The notes under the pieces are model-generated. The model worked only from the letters and a program-made list of their open reading frames with translations. It searched no databases and had not been told where the DNA came from. Positions 25,152 to 38,111 of a stretch of 64,000 bases of DNA are shown piece by piece. How positions within the stretch are numbered: the stretch's first letter is position 1; every line of letters begins with the position of its first letter. The position numbers were made by a program, and so were the translations under genes. The stretch is taken from positions 8,825,383-8,889,382 of the forward strand of contig NC_135252.1 of assembly GCF_964204865.1 (NCBI RefSeq), given 5' to 3'. Origin of the DNA: Styela clava. Taxonomy: Eukaryota > Chordata > Ascidiacea > Stolidobranchia > Styelidae.

Positions 25152-28100
25152 CTGTAAAAATATCAAATTCTCTTTTATTTCTTGTAATATGTATTCAACT
25201 TACCTCTGTTCAGATAGGCATATTTTTTATATTTTATACTATATTTTTAGCTTCCTACTTTTAAATTTTAACTTCTAGCAATAACATTTTTAAAGTAGCA
25301 TTATATGGACATTGGATTATTGTTGGCGAACGTTGCAAAAAAATGTATTATTACTGCAGCATTTATTCTTTGACGATTATTTTTCCATGGTGAACACAGT
25401 GTCTGGTAGATTATTCTGACAGCGTCAAAAAAGAACAAAGTGTTTATTAAGTCAAGGACTGTATCGAGCTTGAGACAGGCCTCCTAACCTATTTTTCATC
25501 AGATTTGGTTGTCAGGTGGAAAATTTAGAGTACATAACACCTCTTTTGTTATTTCATACAATGTTCGTCTGAATATAAACATTTGCGCATGGCGTGGTAC
25601 AGCAACTGAGTTCTATTCAACCATGTTTTTCCACACGGAACAAACTTCAGAATTGTCTGCTCAAAAAGCATACCGTGAATTTGTTGCGATATTGGTCGAA
25701 AATTCTCATTATGCTAAATTACTCGAAAAAAACAATATATTTTTGAAGTAGGGGTGAAAATGATATATATAATAATGAACCATTTTTACTTCTTCGTGAT
25801 TTCGATTAACTAACTTTTTGTTATTATATTGTTAATATAAGAGATTTAGCAGAGAACTCACTACCCTTAAAATGTTCAAAATCGACCACCCATGTTTTAA
25901 TGAATATGCAGTAATTTATTAGCCCTATTTCGCCATGATTGATTTTATAACTCGTTGGCAGTAGGTTGTCAACATCATCTTCAGGACACCAGACATCAAT
26001 CAATTATCCATAAATTTTCCGCCGCCAAGAACACGTAATTTCATTCAATTCACGACGTGATTGAAAGCCGCAAAAGTTTCAAAAATATCACAATGGCTTC
26101 TGTTTGAAAAGGTGAGAAATGTCAAATCCCCCCCATTCATTTTCTCTTGATTAATGAGAGTGGAGCCACGGAAATTAAAAATAAAGCAAATCGCAAATAA
26201 ATAAATGTTTTCTATAATGTTAAAGTTTAACCTGTGATATATTATGAAATCCCATTGTTGGAACACTGCAATTGCGCAATCGGCAAATATTTCGCAATAA
26301 ATGACAATATGGGGCATGTACGAATCAATGATGGTCCGTACATTTTAGTGACTGGATGTTCTGGTCGTTTTGAAACGAGTATGAATCCCTTATATTATGA
26401 GACAACTCATTGGTAAGTTAATTTCATATTTTATGTCAAAAAATCAATTCGAAATTGTTGCATTGAAAATAATAATTTTCTTGTAAATAACGCCAACAAC
26501 AATTAGTTTGAGATTAGTTTTATTTTAAAAATATAGAAAAGGTTGCATTGGTACACAGCTGATAGAAAAATTTAAAACTCACTTTTTCCTTTCCCATATT
26601 TGAATACTAATTTCAATAAATTTAAGATAGTATGCTGTCAAAGAACAAAATAATATAAAATGGAATAATAAAGCAAATAGTTTTGTAAATATAAAATGGG
26701 AACAATGCAATTTTGCATTGATTTGTTTCCTAGTATTTCAGTAACGTTTGTACAACAAGGTGTCGAACGTGAAATAAGGCGGATCACAATTTATTAAATT
26801 ATATTTCTTCCATTTTCCTTCGCGTTTCAGCTTCATTTCCCCTTTTAAATGCGATAAGCCCTACCTAACAGTATACAAATGTTGTCTGTTACAACTCGTT
26901 CTCAATCGGTTAATAAACTCTGCGTGATGATTGACGTTTCGCTTGTTTTTCAATATTTTCATCACGTCGTCTTTCACAATACTCAACTCATTTTATTTCT
27001 GCTAAAAAGTATTTTGCAATATTGTTATATATACTCGAAATTTCTCACACCATCAATAACCTATGAATGATGTTTGCAAATCTAATATAAACTCTATAAA
27101 TTCCACTAGACGCGTTACTTTTTATTGCCAACAATACGTTATTCATTCTTTGTTCGACTTGGTTGTATAAAGGTTAAAGAGCAAGCGGAAAAATACCAAT
27201 ATTTTCACAGATTTGAAATGCAACCCCAGAAATCTAATAAGCCGAGATTGAGTGAATTCTATGTTTTCAGATATTCGCTAATTTATACAAAACATCCCCA
27301 AACCAAGATTCTCGCAAGTTTTTATGAAAGAAGAAATTTTTAAAAGTTCTTCACAAGTTCTATAAACCGGTTAAATATTTTTTCAGAATAAGTAGCTACG
27401 GAAACATCGATAAATTGCTTATATTTTCATAGTTTATTTTTTTCAGTACCACATAAATTCGGACAATCACTCTATGAATATTTTTGCATAGAAAGACCTT
27501 GAATATCATTTTTTTTGTCTAAGTTTACTTTGATGCTATTTAAATGATGGGATTTTGAAAGCCTTTATTAAAGAAAAACAACGATCTTTTCATTTGGTTC
27601 GTGAAATCGAGGTTTATCCCTGCACGATGAAAAATCACAATGAAGGCACCCTGGGTTGGAATTTAACTGCGTTGAGAATATAACTGTCGTTCACATGTTA
27701 TTCACACGCTATAATTTTGATTTGCGTTTGTTTTTGTCATCGTCATTTGTCAACACATTTCACATTCGACTTTTGGGGATACATAGCTACATGGAGATTT
27801 TGTTGAACAATCGTTTCATTTTTATTATATCAACGTATTTAGTTACATAAAATGTGGAACTAATCTTCTACACAAAAAACGATTATCAATATTCTTTTGT
27901 CTCATGTATAAAAAGTCGAAATATCGCGAGATATTTTGCGTCGTACCGTCAGAGATGAAATGCTCGACCACCACTGATTATCGCAAGCCTTGGGCGTGTA
28001 ATAAATCAAGGCGCTATCTACCAGGGTATCTTGACACGCGTCGACCACTCCCGCAGAACGCGCCGATTTATCAATGCATTGAGACGCAACACGAAAAATG

Positions 28101-28239
28101 GGCGAAAACATACCCTTCCCGCGTCGTTTTAGGTTAAGGTGGAAAGTAGAGGCGAGGGCGATCTCTGAGTACAAGGACTGGTAGCGCTATAAACGCCGTT
28201 AAGCGAAACCTGGTATATTGCCGGTATATTTTAGCCAAC

Positions 28240-28296
28240 TGAAAAGTTATTTGCTACTCTCGTACCACTTAGTGGTACGCGTACTAAAGGTTGAAA
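28240..28296. repeat. hAT-type terminal sequence
   Basis: GTGGTACGCGTACTAAAGG followed by TTGAAAACCACTG, the inverse of the CAGTGGTTTTCAACC end common in hAT elements. The other terminus was not found, though the GC-richer stretch back to about 27900 is probably part of the same element. Confidence 0.4.
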
Positions 28297-31200
28297 ACCA
28301 CTGATCTACATTGTGCGTTGTATAAAAATGTACAAAGTCAAAAATTATTCTGTGTTTTCCAGCGGCACCAACGACAAACAGATATTTATCTGGTTCCCGT
28401 CACTGTTCGTATAATATATTTATTTACACAATATTACATTCCAAATTCAATAGTTTTTTTTATTGTTGATTCCACGGAAATGTACGACAAACAACATTTG
28501 TCAATACAAGGAATGTTTTTTCGGAAGATAATTTTATTGTCAAAATCATATTTGTAAAAATAGGCCAAAAATGTAAAAACATGCTATAAAAGTATGATAA
28601 CTACATTTGAAGAGTAAAAATCGACGAGTTGAAAATTTCAAATATATACTATTCTGTCTCTGACTTCTGAAAAAATTTCGAATTCCGAATACGATTTATT
28701 TTCACATATCTGCTTTCCAGTATTGACTTATAACAGGTGTTTATTCTGGTTTTTATTATATTATCGTTACATATAGGTCAAGTAGAGGATAACAAAATTG
28801 CATTATCAGTCTGGTGCTTTGTTTCTCTCCAATGTTTTTTCAGCGAGAGCATGGAACCAAGATGTGCCATATAACGTAGCTCTACCTTTGTCAACAACTG
28901 CTTCCTATCAATGCTACCACTATCTTCCCCTAAAACTAATTTTGAAATACTTTTTCAAAACTGAAAACTTCTGCGCCGACTACGAACTATGATATCGTTT
29001 GTTGAGCTTTCAATTTTCTAAGCTGTCTGGCTAACAAAACGACAAAAGAGCTTTCAGTTTCGTATGTCAATAAAATGGAGATTAATATTGATTTATCACC
29101 GATCCTTAGTTAAGATATTTCGCATTTTGTTCCATGTTTGTGAAAGATTCGAATTCGAACAGAAATCGTTTGGATAGAATCATGATATGGAATATTCAAT
29201 CACGATCAGAATTATGATCGGAATGTCCTCCTAGCTACTCTTTTTCATATTTTATTGAACATAGTTTTTAATTTGTAGATTTCTCATTAAAACCTTAACC
29301 CAAACCTAGTCTTAAAAAAACTTGCTTGATTTACAACTCTGTACCTCCTTAAATAACAGACGAAACTTCAAGACGTGATTTTAATCATATTTGCAACTGA
29401 GATTTCAACGCATTTTGGTTATTTTCTGCTAATAGAATTGGTCTTGAATAATTCTACTAATGCTAATCTAGAAGAGTATTTGGTACGAGGAGTCACCTAA
29501 TACTCAAGCTATACGTTCTGTCCCGATTCACAGTTAAAATTGTTATCTTGTGCTTTCGATACGCAAGGAGAGAATTACTTCCTCGTATTTTTTTTATACG
29601 AAACACTTCAACGGAAAGTAGTCTGCTCGACCAATTTTTTTTTAGCTTTATCCTTATATCATGATTCTTATATAGTCGCATCGAATTGTGTCATAACAAT
29701 ATTATAACCTTTTTCTTATAGAAGAGGAAACAAAGGAAGGCTGCGTGGGCTTACTCAAAAGCAGAGCAGTATGAAATTCCGAAGAAATCTTGATAAAGTA
29801 CAAGCGGTGCGGTGAACCAAACACATTTAAATCACACTGAACTGGCGTTACTTGATGTAGTGAACGAGCAACGCCATCTTGCAAGACTTGGGGTGGTTTC
29901 AAAACCCCACGAGTATTAACGGTAATATATTGTCACGGCGCAGAAATATAAAAAAACAAATAGTACAATTCTGTCTTTCCCAAACGTAGACTCCTAAATA
30001 ACGCGGTATTTCAATCCAAATATTGAGCACTGTTATGAAGATATTGTCCAGTCCGTTGGTAACCACTTAAGGTGCAGCTGCCCTAATTCTACCGCGTAAT
30101 GGAGGGCTTTAGTTGAAACTATCGCGTTGTGAACAAAGCGATTTGTTCATTCCGACTAAGTCGAGCACTGACGATAACCAAAGTGTAACCAGAAAAAAAA
30201 TTTCAACTTCTTAAATAGAAAGATCGCATTTTTTTGTTCATTGTTTTTCATTTTCAACCAAAAAGATATGTTAGTCCACATGGGATCAACATGTTTGTCC
30301 GTATGACGAACAAAATAACTATAAAAAACGGCGAGTGACTCAGGGGTACAGTTTTTACGTACGCATTTCAATGACGAGTAAGCAATTGAGAACCATACAT
30401 CAATATAAATAGGGGGCATAAATTTGAATGGTATTTTGCAGTCTTTTATAGGTACGATTCTTTTGTGAGATTTTTCCATTATCCAACGCACATATATGTC
30501 ATGCTATATAAGAGTACATCTATAAACTTATGCTGGTGGACTTGCGCTCTTTGAAGTTATCACCATGAACATATACATATATAGGATGGGGAAATGACTT
30601 TTCGCTTGATAAGTTATTTCTGTGGAAATACACATCAATTAGAATTTTTTCGTATTGACACAAAATTTAATTATTTTTAATCATAAATTTCCAAAATGAC
30701 GTCACGTTATGGTCTGCCAATTCTGCCTCTCGACGGAGTGAACGAAATCACGTTTTGGTCGACAATACAAGTAAACAATTGGTGTCACAATGAAGTTACG
30801 TCTTGTTTATTCTGTTGACTAGGCATCTTTTATAGTTGATACTGTTGCCTTCAATGTAACACCATAAAAATATTTATTATGCTTGTCATTTTAAATCTAA
30901 TATTGTTTACATTCACTCCAACGTGGTGTTAGCTGTCTTAGAGTCTATTTTTGTGATTTGTTATTGATCAAGAATGAAGCACTGCGAATCCAGAAACTTT
31001 TTAGAATTATTAGATAAAATTCGTCTGAGTCTGAGTCTAACAGATCGCAAAACATATTAGAACATGAATTTCGTTCAATTAAGCAATATTCATTATTTTC
31101 CACGTTATCTCCAGATATCGGAATATACCACAGAATTGCCGGAGGGAACCGCTAAATTTTTTGTATGTTTTATTATTAAATGACGAAGCATCTTATGAAA

Positions 31201-34200
31201 TAGAGTTAATTCGAAGGGAAATTAAACTGCCCGAGCAAGTTTGTAACCCACCGCGAATACAATAGTTTCGGTGCGATGAGAGCTGACTCAAATGATTACG
31301 CTAGGTGATATCACGTTTGTGTTTATCTAAAGTAAATTTCCGCAGTGTCGAATACACGTCTCGGAAATTGATTTTTGGAAATAGAAATATAGGCAGTGCG
31401 GACTTATGAATGAAAAAACGTCGGATGCTAACCCATTAGAGTTGATATTCCATATATACCGTAGGCGTAGACCCTGACTGCGATGCATTCATTCGGTATT
31501 ATCGCTTTGTAATTTAGATATCAAATGTATGGCTCGTAATCGAGAAATCTGTTGGGAAAATAAATCACGACTAAAGAAAATGTTATTAGATAAAATGTTG
31601 CAAATTTTCTCAGAATCCCAACCACAAATCCAGATGATTCTCTCTACTCTACAGCGAGTAATATTTTTGGTGAAAATTCATTTCAAAACCTTCTAATCAA
31701 TTTGATATTTAGATGTGTGGTCTTTGCATTATTTGACTTCAATAGTATTAATGCGAGCATAATTTATATTCAGGTGATTTTTTGTCCTTGAACGAATGGT
31801 TGTGAACTTGCTTAAAGCAAACTTTCATAAAAGGGACTAATCTAACTTAATTTCAACATAACACTTGGATAAATTGTACAAAAAATAAACATTGGTGAGC
31901 GAAAATTCTAATTTTGTCTTATTCATTTTTTCTTGAAAAATTTTCTGTGTTGGCCATAGATGATTTAAACCAAAACCCTTTATGAAAGCAGGTTAATTTT
32001 CTTAAATTTGTTATTGTGGTTTATGACGAATAACTCGTAATCCAAATCGTGTTTTCAAAAAATTTAACTGCCTGAAAAAGTTTATAACCCACATGCGATT
32101 AAATCGTTCCGATGAGTCGTCATGAAACCGCTTTTATGACGCGTCATTTAAAACAGATATTGGATTATGTGGTATCATATGTCTAGTCGCGTTTTTTAAA
32201 ACATGTTCATGTTACATTTTCGTTATTACCGATAAAAAAAAGTTTCTCACGTCAAAGTTATTCACATCAACAACACTTCAATATAGTTTATCATATATGT
32301 CGCCAGACACCTACAAACTAATATAAGTTGTGAGCAAAATATCGAATTGGGGACTTTGAGGCATGGATGCAGATTTTATGATAAGCATTTTAACTTAAAT
32401 GCCATTCGCTTTTGACAATACAGTATTTATGTGCTTCTGAAAGACGACTGTGCTTGTTATATCATTTTTCGTTTTTTTATTAATTCATGTACTCTTTTTT
32501 ACATTTTGCTCAACGCCTAAAAATTCGTTCTAGATATTTCACAGTAAAATAGGTTATGTTTAATGTGTTCACCTAAAATCCCAATAGTTGTTATGAATTT
32601 TCAGTTTCGAAACATTGAGAAAAAGATTGATTGGGGTTTGATGAGCAACATTACTACAGTTTCCAATTGTATTCATGCATAAATTTTTATTTATTACAGT
32701 TTATGTCGCTTAAGGTATGGGAATTAGGGTGTCGTAATGTGTGAGATAAAGAAATGGAGAGATTGAGAAGAACTGGGGGAAAGAAGAATAAGTAAGAAAG
32801 GAATATTGAAGTAATACGGCGGCTACACGTGATAAATTAATAATAGACTTAGTGGAAGTGAGGGTACTCCAAAAGTATCCATTGCCATTTGCACCGCCAG
32901 TATGCTTTGCCAGTATCTGCCATGGCTACACTAATGACTATCTTTTGTGAATACTTTTAAAAAGCAAAACAGCAGTTATTGTCCTTATGTTACAAGCCAT
33001 TCAAGTGTAATCGCTTTTGCAATTAGTATCGAGTATTTGTCTTATCTAAACTAAAAGGTTATTGACATTGACGCAGTGTTGGAAAAATTTGCCGTGATAT
33101 ATCCCTTAATTGTTTAGCTATGAAATATTCCTTATTTGTTTTCGTCTGTATATCATATAATTCAAGTGGAAAATGGTTTAACATCTAAGCTAACACGAAA
33201 AAAAACGCTTTTATGTTATCTGCTGCATCTGGACTCGGAAAATCTGAAAAATTTTCTTTGGCTGGAAGGCGTCAGATATTTGTATATGACAATGTAAGTT
33301 TTGGGCAATCTAATAACTGAAACAAAATAGTTATAGTAACAAAACAGTGAGTCGCTGTTATATTTCAGATCAGTTCTGGATCATTAAATCCTATACAATT
33401 TCTTCACGGAAGAAACAAGGCCTCGATTTCGACTGGCAACATCCAAGTCTCGACTTGGAAGCACAGCTTGACTCACGACTCGGGATTAAGAACTTGCATC
33501 AAACAGGGAGTGACAGTGAAATTAATTTATGTTAATATTATAAACTCCAGTATGGTCGGTATTTGCGCGTGTAATTCGACAGAAGGTGTCACTAGAGGTT
33601 CCCAAAAATGTTTACACAGCCTCGTTCGGTGAAATAAAATACATTATCTCCAAAACATCTCTTATCAATTTCTTTGGTTCGATCACGCTCCAATTAATTT
33701 AACATCATTTGATCAATTACGGAGAGTACATCAAAATATAGAATATCAGAGAGCAATTCTCAGAATATATAGACTTAGTTGTGGGACAAGTACCCGTATG
33801 GTATTATCTCCCACTATGAATCCGAGTTTCAGGGTAGCTAAAGTTGTGTCCTGTCATTTGGATCCCCAAATAAAGGTCTGCAATCCATGCACCAACAACT
33901 AACATTAATGCAATATGAACACTGTAGCAATCCCACTAATTCCTATAAGCGCAGCACATCGCAATCTCAGGTACCGTACACTTGTGTCGAAAGAAGCTAT
34001 ATTCTGTTCACAGCTCACAAAGTGGAGATGCATTGAAAAAGAGTTATCAGATGCGGATCTTAAATACAACTGGTGTTGATGCCAATATTAAGTTTAGCGA
34101 TCATATTGCACAGTCTCAATGTTAGTGATAAGTGGACTGTTTTTGACAAGAACTTAAAGAACAGCCACAAGTATGCTATAATAAAAATTAAAACAATAAA

Positions 34201-34513
34201 AAATATATCAATACAACAAAAAACAGCAATCCTCAAAATATATCTGGCCAATATATATATATATATGATTAAACCTTATACCATTTTAATTATGGAATTC
34301 CTATCTGAGAGTCTAGCATCAATATACCTCTTCTGGCGTGTGGAGTACGCCATAATTCGATAGAGGTTTAAGTGGCTCTTGGTATTTTCGTGGTTGCATA
34401 GAGTTCAGGGATGAGTCTCATTTATTTTTATACTCATTTATGAGTGTGCGTGACCTAGCGTGAGTAAATCTTTTTAAAAAGTTCTGAAAGAGAAGAGAAT
34501 AATGTATCATCAT

Positions 34514-35848
34514 CAGCGCTGGATTAACCATTAAACAATATAAGCACGTGCTTAGGGAACCAAGCAAAGAGAAGCACCACATAAATTTTATAGCAGAATT
34601 TTATATAGTTTATCGGTGTTTAATCAAAATATTACGAGGTGGTTCACCAGACGACTCAAAGTTCAAAATGTTAGCTTTTTTTGTCTTCAAGTATAATATT
34701 TATCTTTAATATTAAAAATAAACACTGAAACCTATTTATTGGACACGAAATGGGCCTATGAGTCGTTTTCTTAAATTATTGTTGTTTTTTCTTCCTAGTA
34801 TTCTCCTTGTTGCTGCATTTTTGTTTTAAAAAAAATTATTTTCTCTTCAACTTTGGACCAAAGAACTATTTGCACTATGCGGCGGTTTCGCGATCGCATT
34901 TTAACGATCTATAGTGGTCGGCGAAGTCGGAGTTTTTTGATAAGGTTGACCAGGGGGGTTCAAAGCCGTCATGCTGATACATTCCATGCGGCCCACAGAA
35001 CAATTTTAGCGTATATTTGTATCTGATAGCAGAACGTTTTTGATTTTTTTAGCTATTTTAATCAGGGTTGAGATCCCGAGATTTAAACCTTTTTTCTAAG
35101 GTTCTGTGCCTTTAATTTAGTAAAAACACCTCCCCCTTTTTAGGTGGGTGAGTGCGACACGTGGGGCAAGTGGGGCACGTGGGACAAGTGGGACACGGCA
35201 TTTTGGAAAGAATATAATTTGAAGCGACATTAAACGCGAGAAGCGGAAAATACAACGGTAATTCTCGGGAGTTGATTCAAAATAACCGAAGGCTTTATAT
35301 ATCTTCTTTAAAAGAACGCCACCCATGCAACATAATAATAGTCTGATTAGAACGGCGAACTCTCGGTATTTATTAAATTTAAAGTAGGTAATTTCGCAAT
35401 ATTTCGATTACTTTTGGGTTTTCTTCGACTTGCGGGAGAGACCTCCTCAAAAGTTTTTGCGGTCCTTCAACCTAGCAATCTTCAACCACCCTAAGGTAGA
35501 CTACTAATTACCGGTAAAATTTCAAACTACAGTTGTGACTTGTATCATTCGGTATTTCGATTCACGATGAGACTGGACGCATGAATCTCCATTGTCACAC
35601 TCCTTCATGGATTGGAAATCAACCGATATATCAGCCCGATATCGCTTGTTTGCAGATTTATACCGGCTATATAAAACAGCTAAAAAACAAAAATTGTTCG
35701 TAAAGGTTGTTTTATTTACTGTTGGTTGTGATTATTTTTAATGGACAATACACTTATGTGGTTTATTGTTTTTATAATTTTAATTACACATGAGGAGGTA
35801 CCAAAGCCGTCAGTGCTTAGGGCACCAAAGGGGCATAATCCGGCCCTG
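34514..35848. mobile_element. hAT-like non-autonomous element with perfect 8-bp target duplication
   Basis: ATCATCAT occurs at 34506-34513 and 35849-35856. The left end CAGCGCTGGATTA and the right end read inversely, CAGGGCCGGATTA, form terminal inverted repeats. Both sides continue with a GTGCTTAGGG / GTGCCCTAAGC motif. No transposase is recognised in 1335 bp. A GTGGGACAAGTGGG-type minisatellite is inside. Confidence 0.8.
35140..35205. repeat. GTGGGRCAAG minisatellite inside the hAT-like element
   Basis: About six imperfect ten-base units of the type GTGGGGCAAG or GTGGGACACG, followed by GGCATTTTGG. A related block at 42985-43070 is followed by a similar ACGACATTTTCG, so it is probably transposon-associated. 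Confidence 0.6.
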
Positions 35849-36955
35849 ATCATCATGCACCCTACCGCCGCGTTTTACATTTTTAATCATGTTCCAACTA
35901 TACAAACAACGCGATTGGTTTCCGCTCCGTGTGACAGGTGTTTCAAAGTATGGAGGTTTGAAAAAAACATATCAGGAAATCAAAGTTAGACATAACTCGT
36001 GAAGCGTGAAAATTCAGCCAGACCGAATAAAATTTGAATATAAGTTTAAATGAGTCAAACTTTCGTCGCAGCAAGAATGCTATTGTGTATGGCTTTATTC
36101 TAGCTGGGAGTGTTTTTCACAGAAAACTACAGAACTGAACTTACTGCATGTGGACATGGCTTATTACGTTGAATAGGCTATATAGAAATTGGAATGACAC
36201 ATTATATGAGGTAGGCCATTTCACCTTAAAACTAGATGATGACTTGACCCTAGAATGCTATATGACCCTATATATATAAATGTATACAGAAAGCTTGCAC
36301 AAACATCCACTTTGGTACATGAAATTCCATTTCAATATTTCACCATATTAACAGATAGTAACGCAATGAATATAGAGACTGTAATAGTAGCTGGTTCGGC
36401 TCGAATGGGCGCCAAAAAATGAGTCATCCAGCCATTGAACCGCATGTTTTGCATACAACTTAGATCACGTACGTTTTTGGTTCTACGTTTATCGCCCAAA
36501 AAGCAATAATTTGCTCTTTGTGCTTACTAGAATTATCGAAGATGTTTGTTTCCATTAAGAGAAACAAAATTGATGTAAGATAATAAATTTAGTCAGAGAC
36601 TAATGACGGAAACTTGGTCCCAGCAATGTTGTTTCATCGTTTAATTATTTGAACTATCTATTTACAAAACGAAGATCACTGATTGGAATCCGTCTAGGCC
36701 TCACAGGGCTGAAGCGAAGAGGGATTAAAAATATGTCAATTTAAAATTGACTTTAAATATAAAAGCAAAAACAGATATATTACATCCCGACTATTTGGAA
36801 ATTAAAGGATTTTCTCGGGTGGAAAATTGCAAGCTAAATCGCAGATACGTCAGAGAAATCCTGACCAATGGCAACTTTAACTTTTATATCAAAGAAATCA
36901 TCTTCATCAGCAATAATGAAATTATACACTTGAGTTATTATCTATTCTGGTGACC

Positions 36956-37134
36956 GTACATTCGAACCCACGTACATTAGAACCCATGTGTATATCCACG
37001 GGTTTAATCTATATGCGGGTGCTAAAACCCATGGGTTAGGGTTAGTATGGGTTCAACTATCCGAAAAACAAAAAAAATTTCATAGGTGCAATAGCATACA
37101 GGTGCAATTGTCATGGGTTCAAATGTAATGGAAC
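36956..37134. repeat. Inverted-repeat element with GGTTCNAATGTA-type ends
   Basis: Left side: GTACATTCGAACCCACGTAC and ATTAGAACCCATG. Right side reads inversely: GGTTCCATTACATTTGAACC then CATG. Between them is a further CCCATGGGTTAGGGTTAG. Non-coding, MITE-like; no target duplication was resolved. Confidence 0.5.
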
Positions 37135-37982
37135 CATCTATTCTATATCATCGAAATAAAGGAGACGCAAACGCCAGAGAAACAGAAAATTAATTTCCCG
37201 ACAGAAAGTTCCATAGAAAGAATGACAGACAAAGTCACAAGATAATCCCGCGATTTAGCGTATACGTCGAATATATTGAGCGAGCTAATCAACCATAGAT
37301 AGAGCACTTTGTCTTTCTTGTGTGGAACCGAAGTAAGGAACCTAAATTTAACACTATTGTAAAATACATATCAAATAGTTCATAGACGACGAAACTAAAT
37401 TGATGGCTTTTAATTGTTTGTCGCCGTGTCATATATATCAACAATATTGCGTTATTTTATAAACAGAAGATTCTCAAATCTATGGACATGAAGGTACCGG
37501 TACAGTAAGGCTGCGACCCGAGTTTGCCGAAAAAGTCGACGGGGTCGCTCAAGCGTGACAGAAGAAAGTGTTCTTATATAATTTGAAATGAAACGGCAAA
37601 ATTTGTTTAAAATATCGGGTTTTATGAGATTTAGAATTTTGAAAAAAGTAAAGTAATAGACCTTTAGTTTATCCAACCATTCGAAATTCGAAACTTTATC
37701 AACAACAACAATTTAACAAAACGATTCACATAATACACTTAATCCTAATCAATAAATAATCGTATAGTATAGTACCATGTTGAGGATCTTATTACGAGAT
37801 AAATTCCTGTGGTCTTATTTTCGAAATATTTTTCGTTGAACGCCTAAATGGAATGCGACATCGAATTGGGTCCCACACAATATCACACGGGGCTTCACCT
37901 CTTCTTTTCCAGCGTATAATTTCTTACGTAATCTTAATTTGGCGCGAAACTTGCACGTGTAGAATTCATGGCCGTAACAGGG

Positions 37983-38002
37983 ATATAATTTCTCTATAAT
38001 AG
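37983..38002 (+). promoter_or_regulatory. Possible TATA-type promoter of the secreted-peptide gene
   Basis: TATAATTTCTCTATAATAGG lies about 110-130 bases before the ATG at 38112. Position and composition fit a TATA element, but AT-rich DNA makes chance likely. Confidence 0.3.
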
Positions 38003-38111
38003 GCTCCTTTTTTCACCAAAGCCGCGCCCATACTGAGCCTACTTAAGGAATTGTGCCCCGCTTGATTCGCATTTCGAATCTACAGCTAACGAGTCGAGAA
38101 TCTACGGCACG

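Larger units (their letters stand above)
25152..38111. other. Long gene-poor region between the SLC6 gene and the secreted-peptide gene
   Basis: About 13 kb in which no protein family is recognised. Open frames such as 26234-26416 (+) and 30156-30491 (-) lack homology I can name. It must contain the unlocated 5' end of the SLC6 gene, because the first visible exon starts with an acceptor and no ATG. A GC-richer block at about 27900-28296 ends in GGTTGAAAACCACTG, the look of a hAT terminus. A 1.3-kb hAT-like element lies at 34514-35848 and an inverted-repeat element at 36956-37134. Confidence 0.5.

Noticed and set aside
26234-26416. Open frame ending at a good donor-like TGGTAAGT
   Set aside because: No acceptor or partner exon found and no recognisable protein family.
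30156-30491. 111-codon minus-strand frame
   Set aside because: Composition and content fit chance in AT-rich DNA; no homology recognised.
33214-33294. ATG-started frame ending at a donor-like site (GACAATGTAAGT)
   Set aside because: Looks like a possible first exon, but no downstream exon in phase was found.
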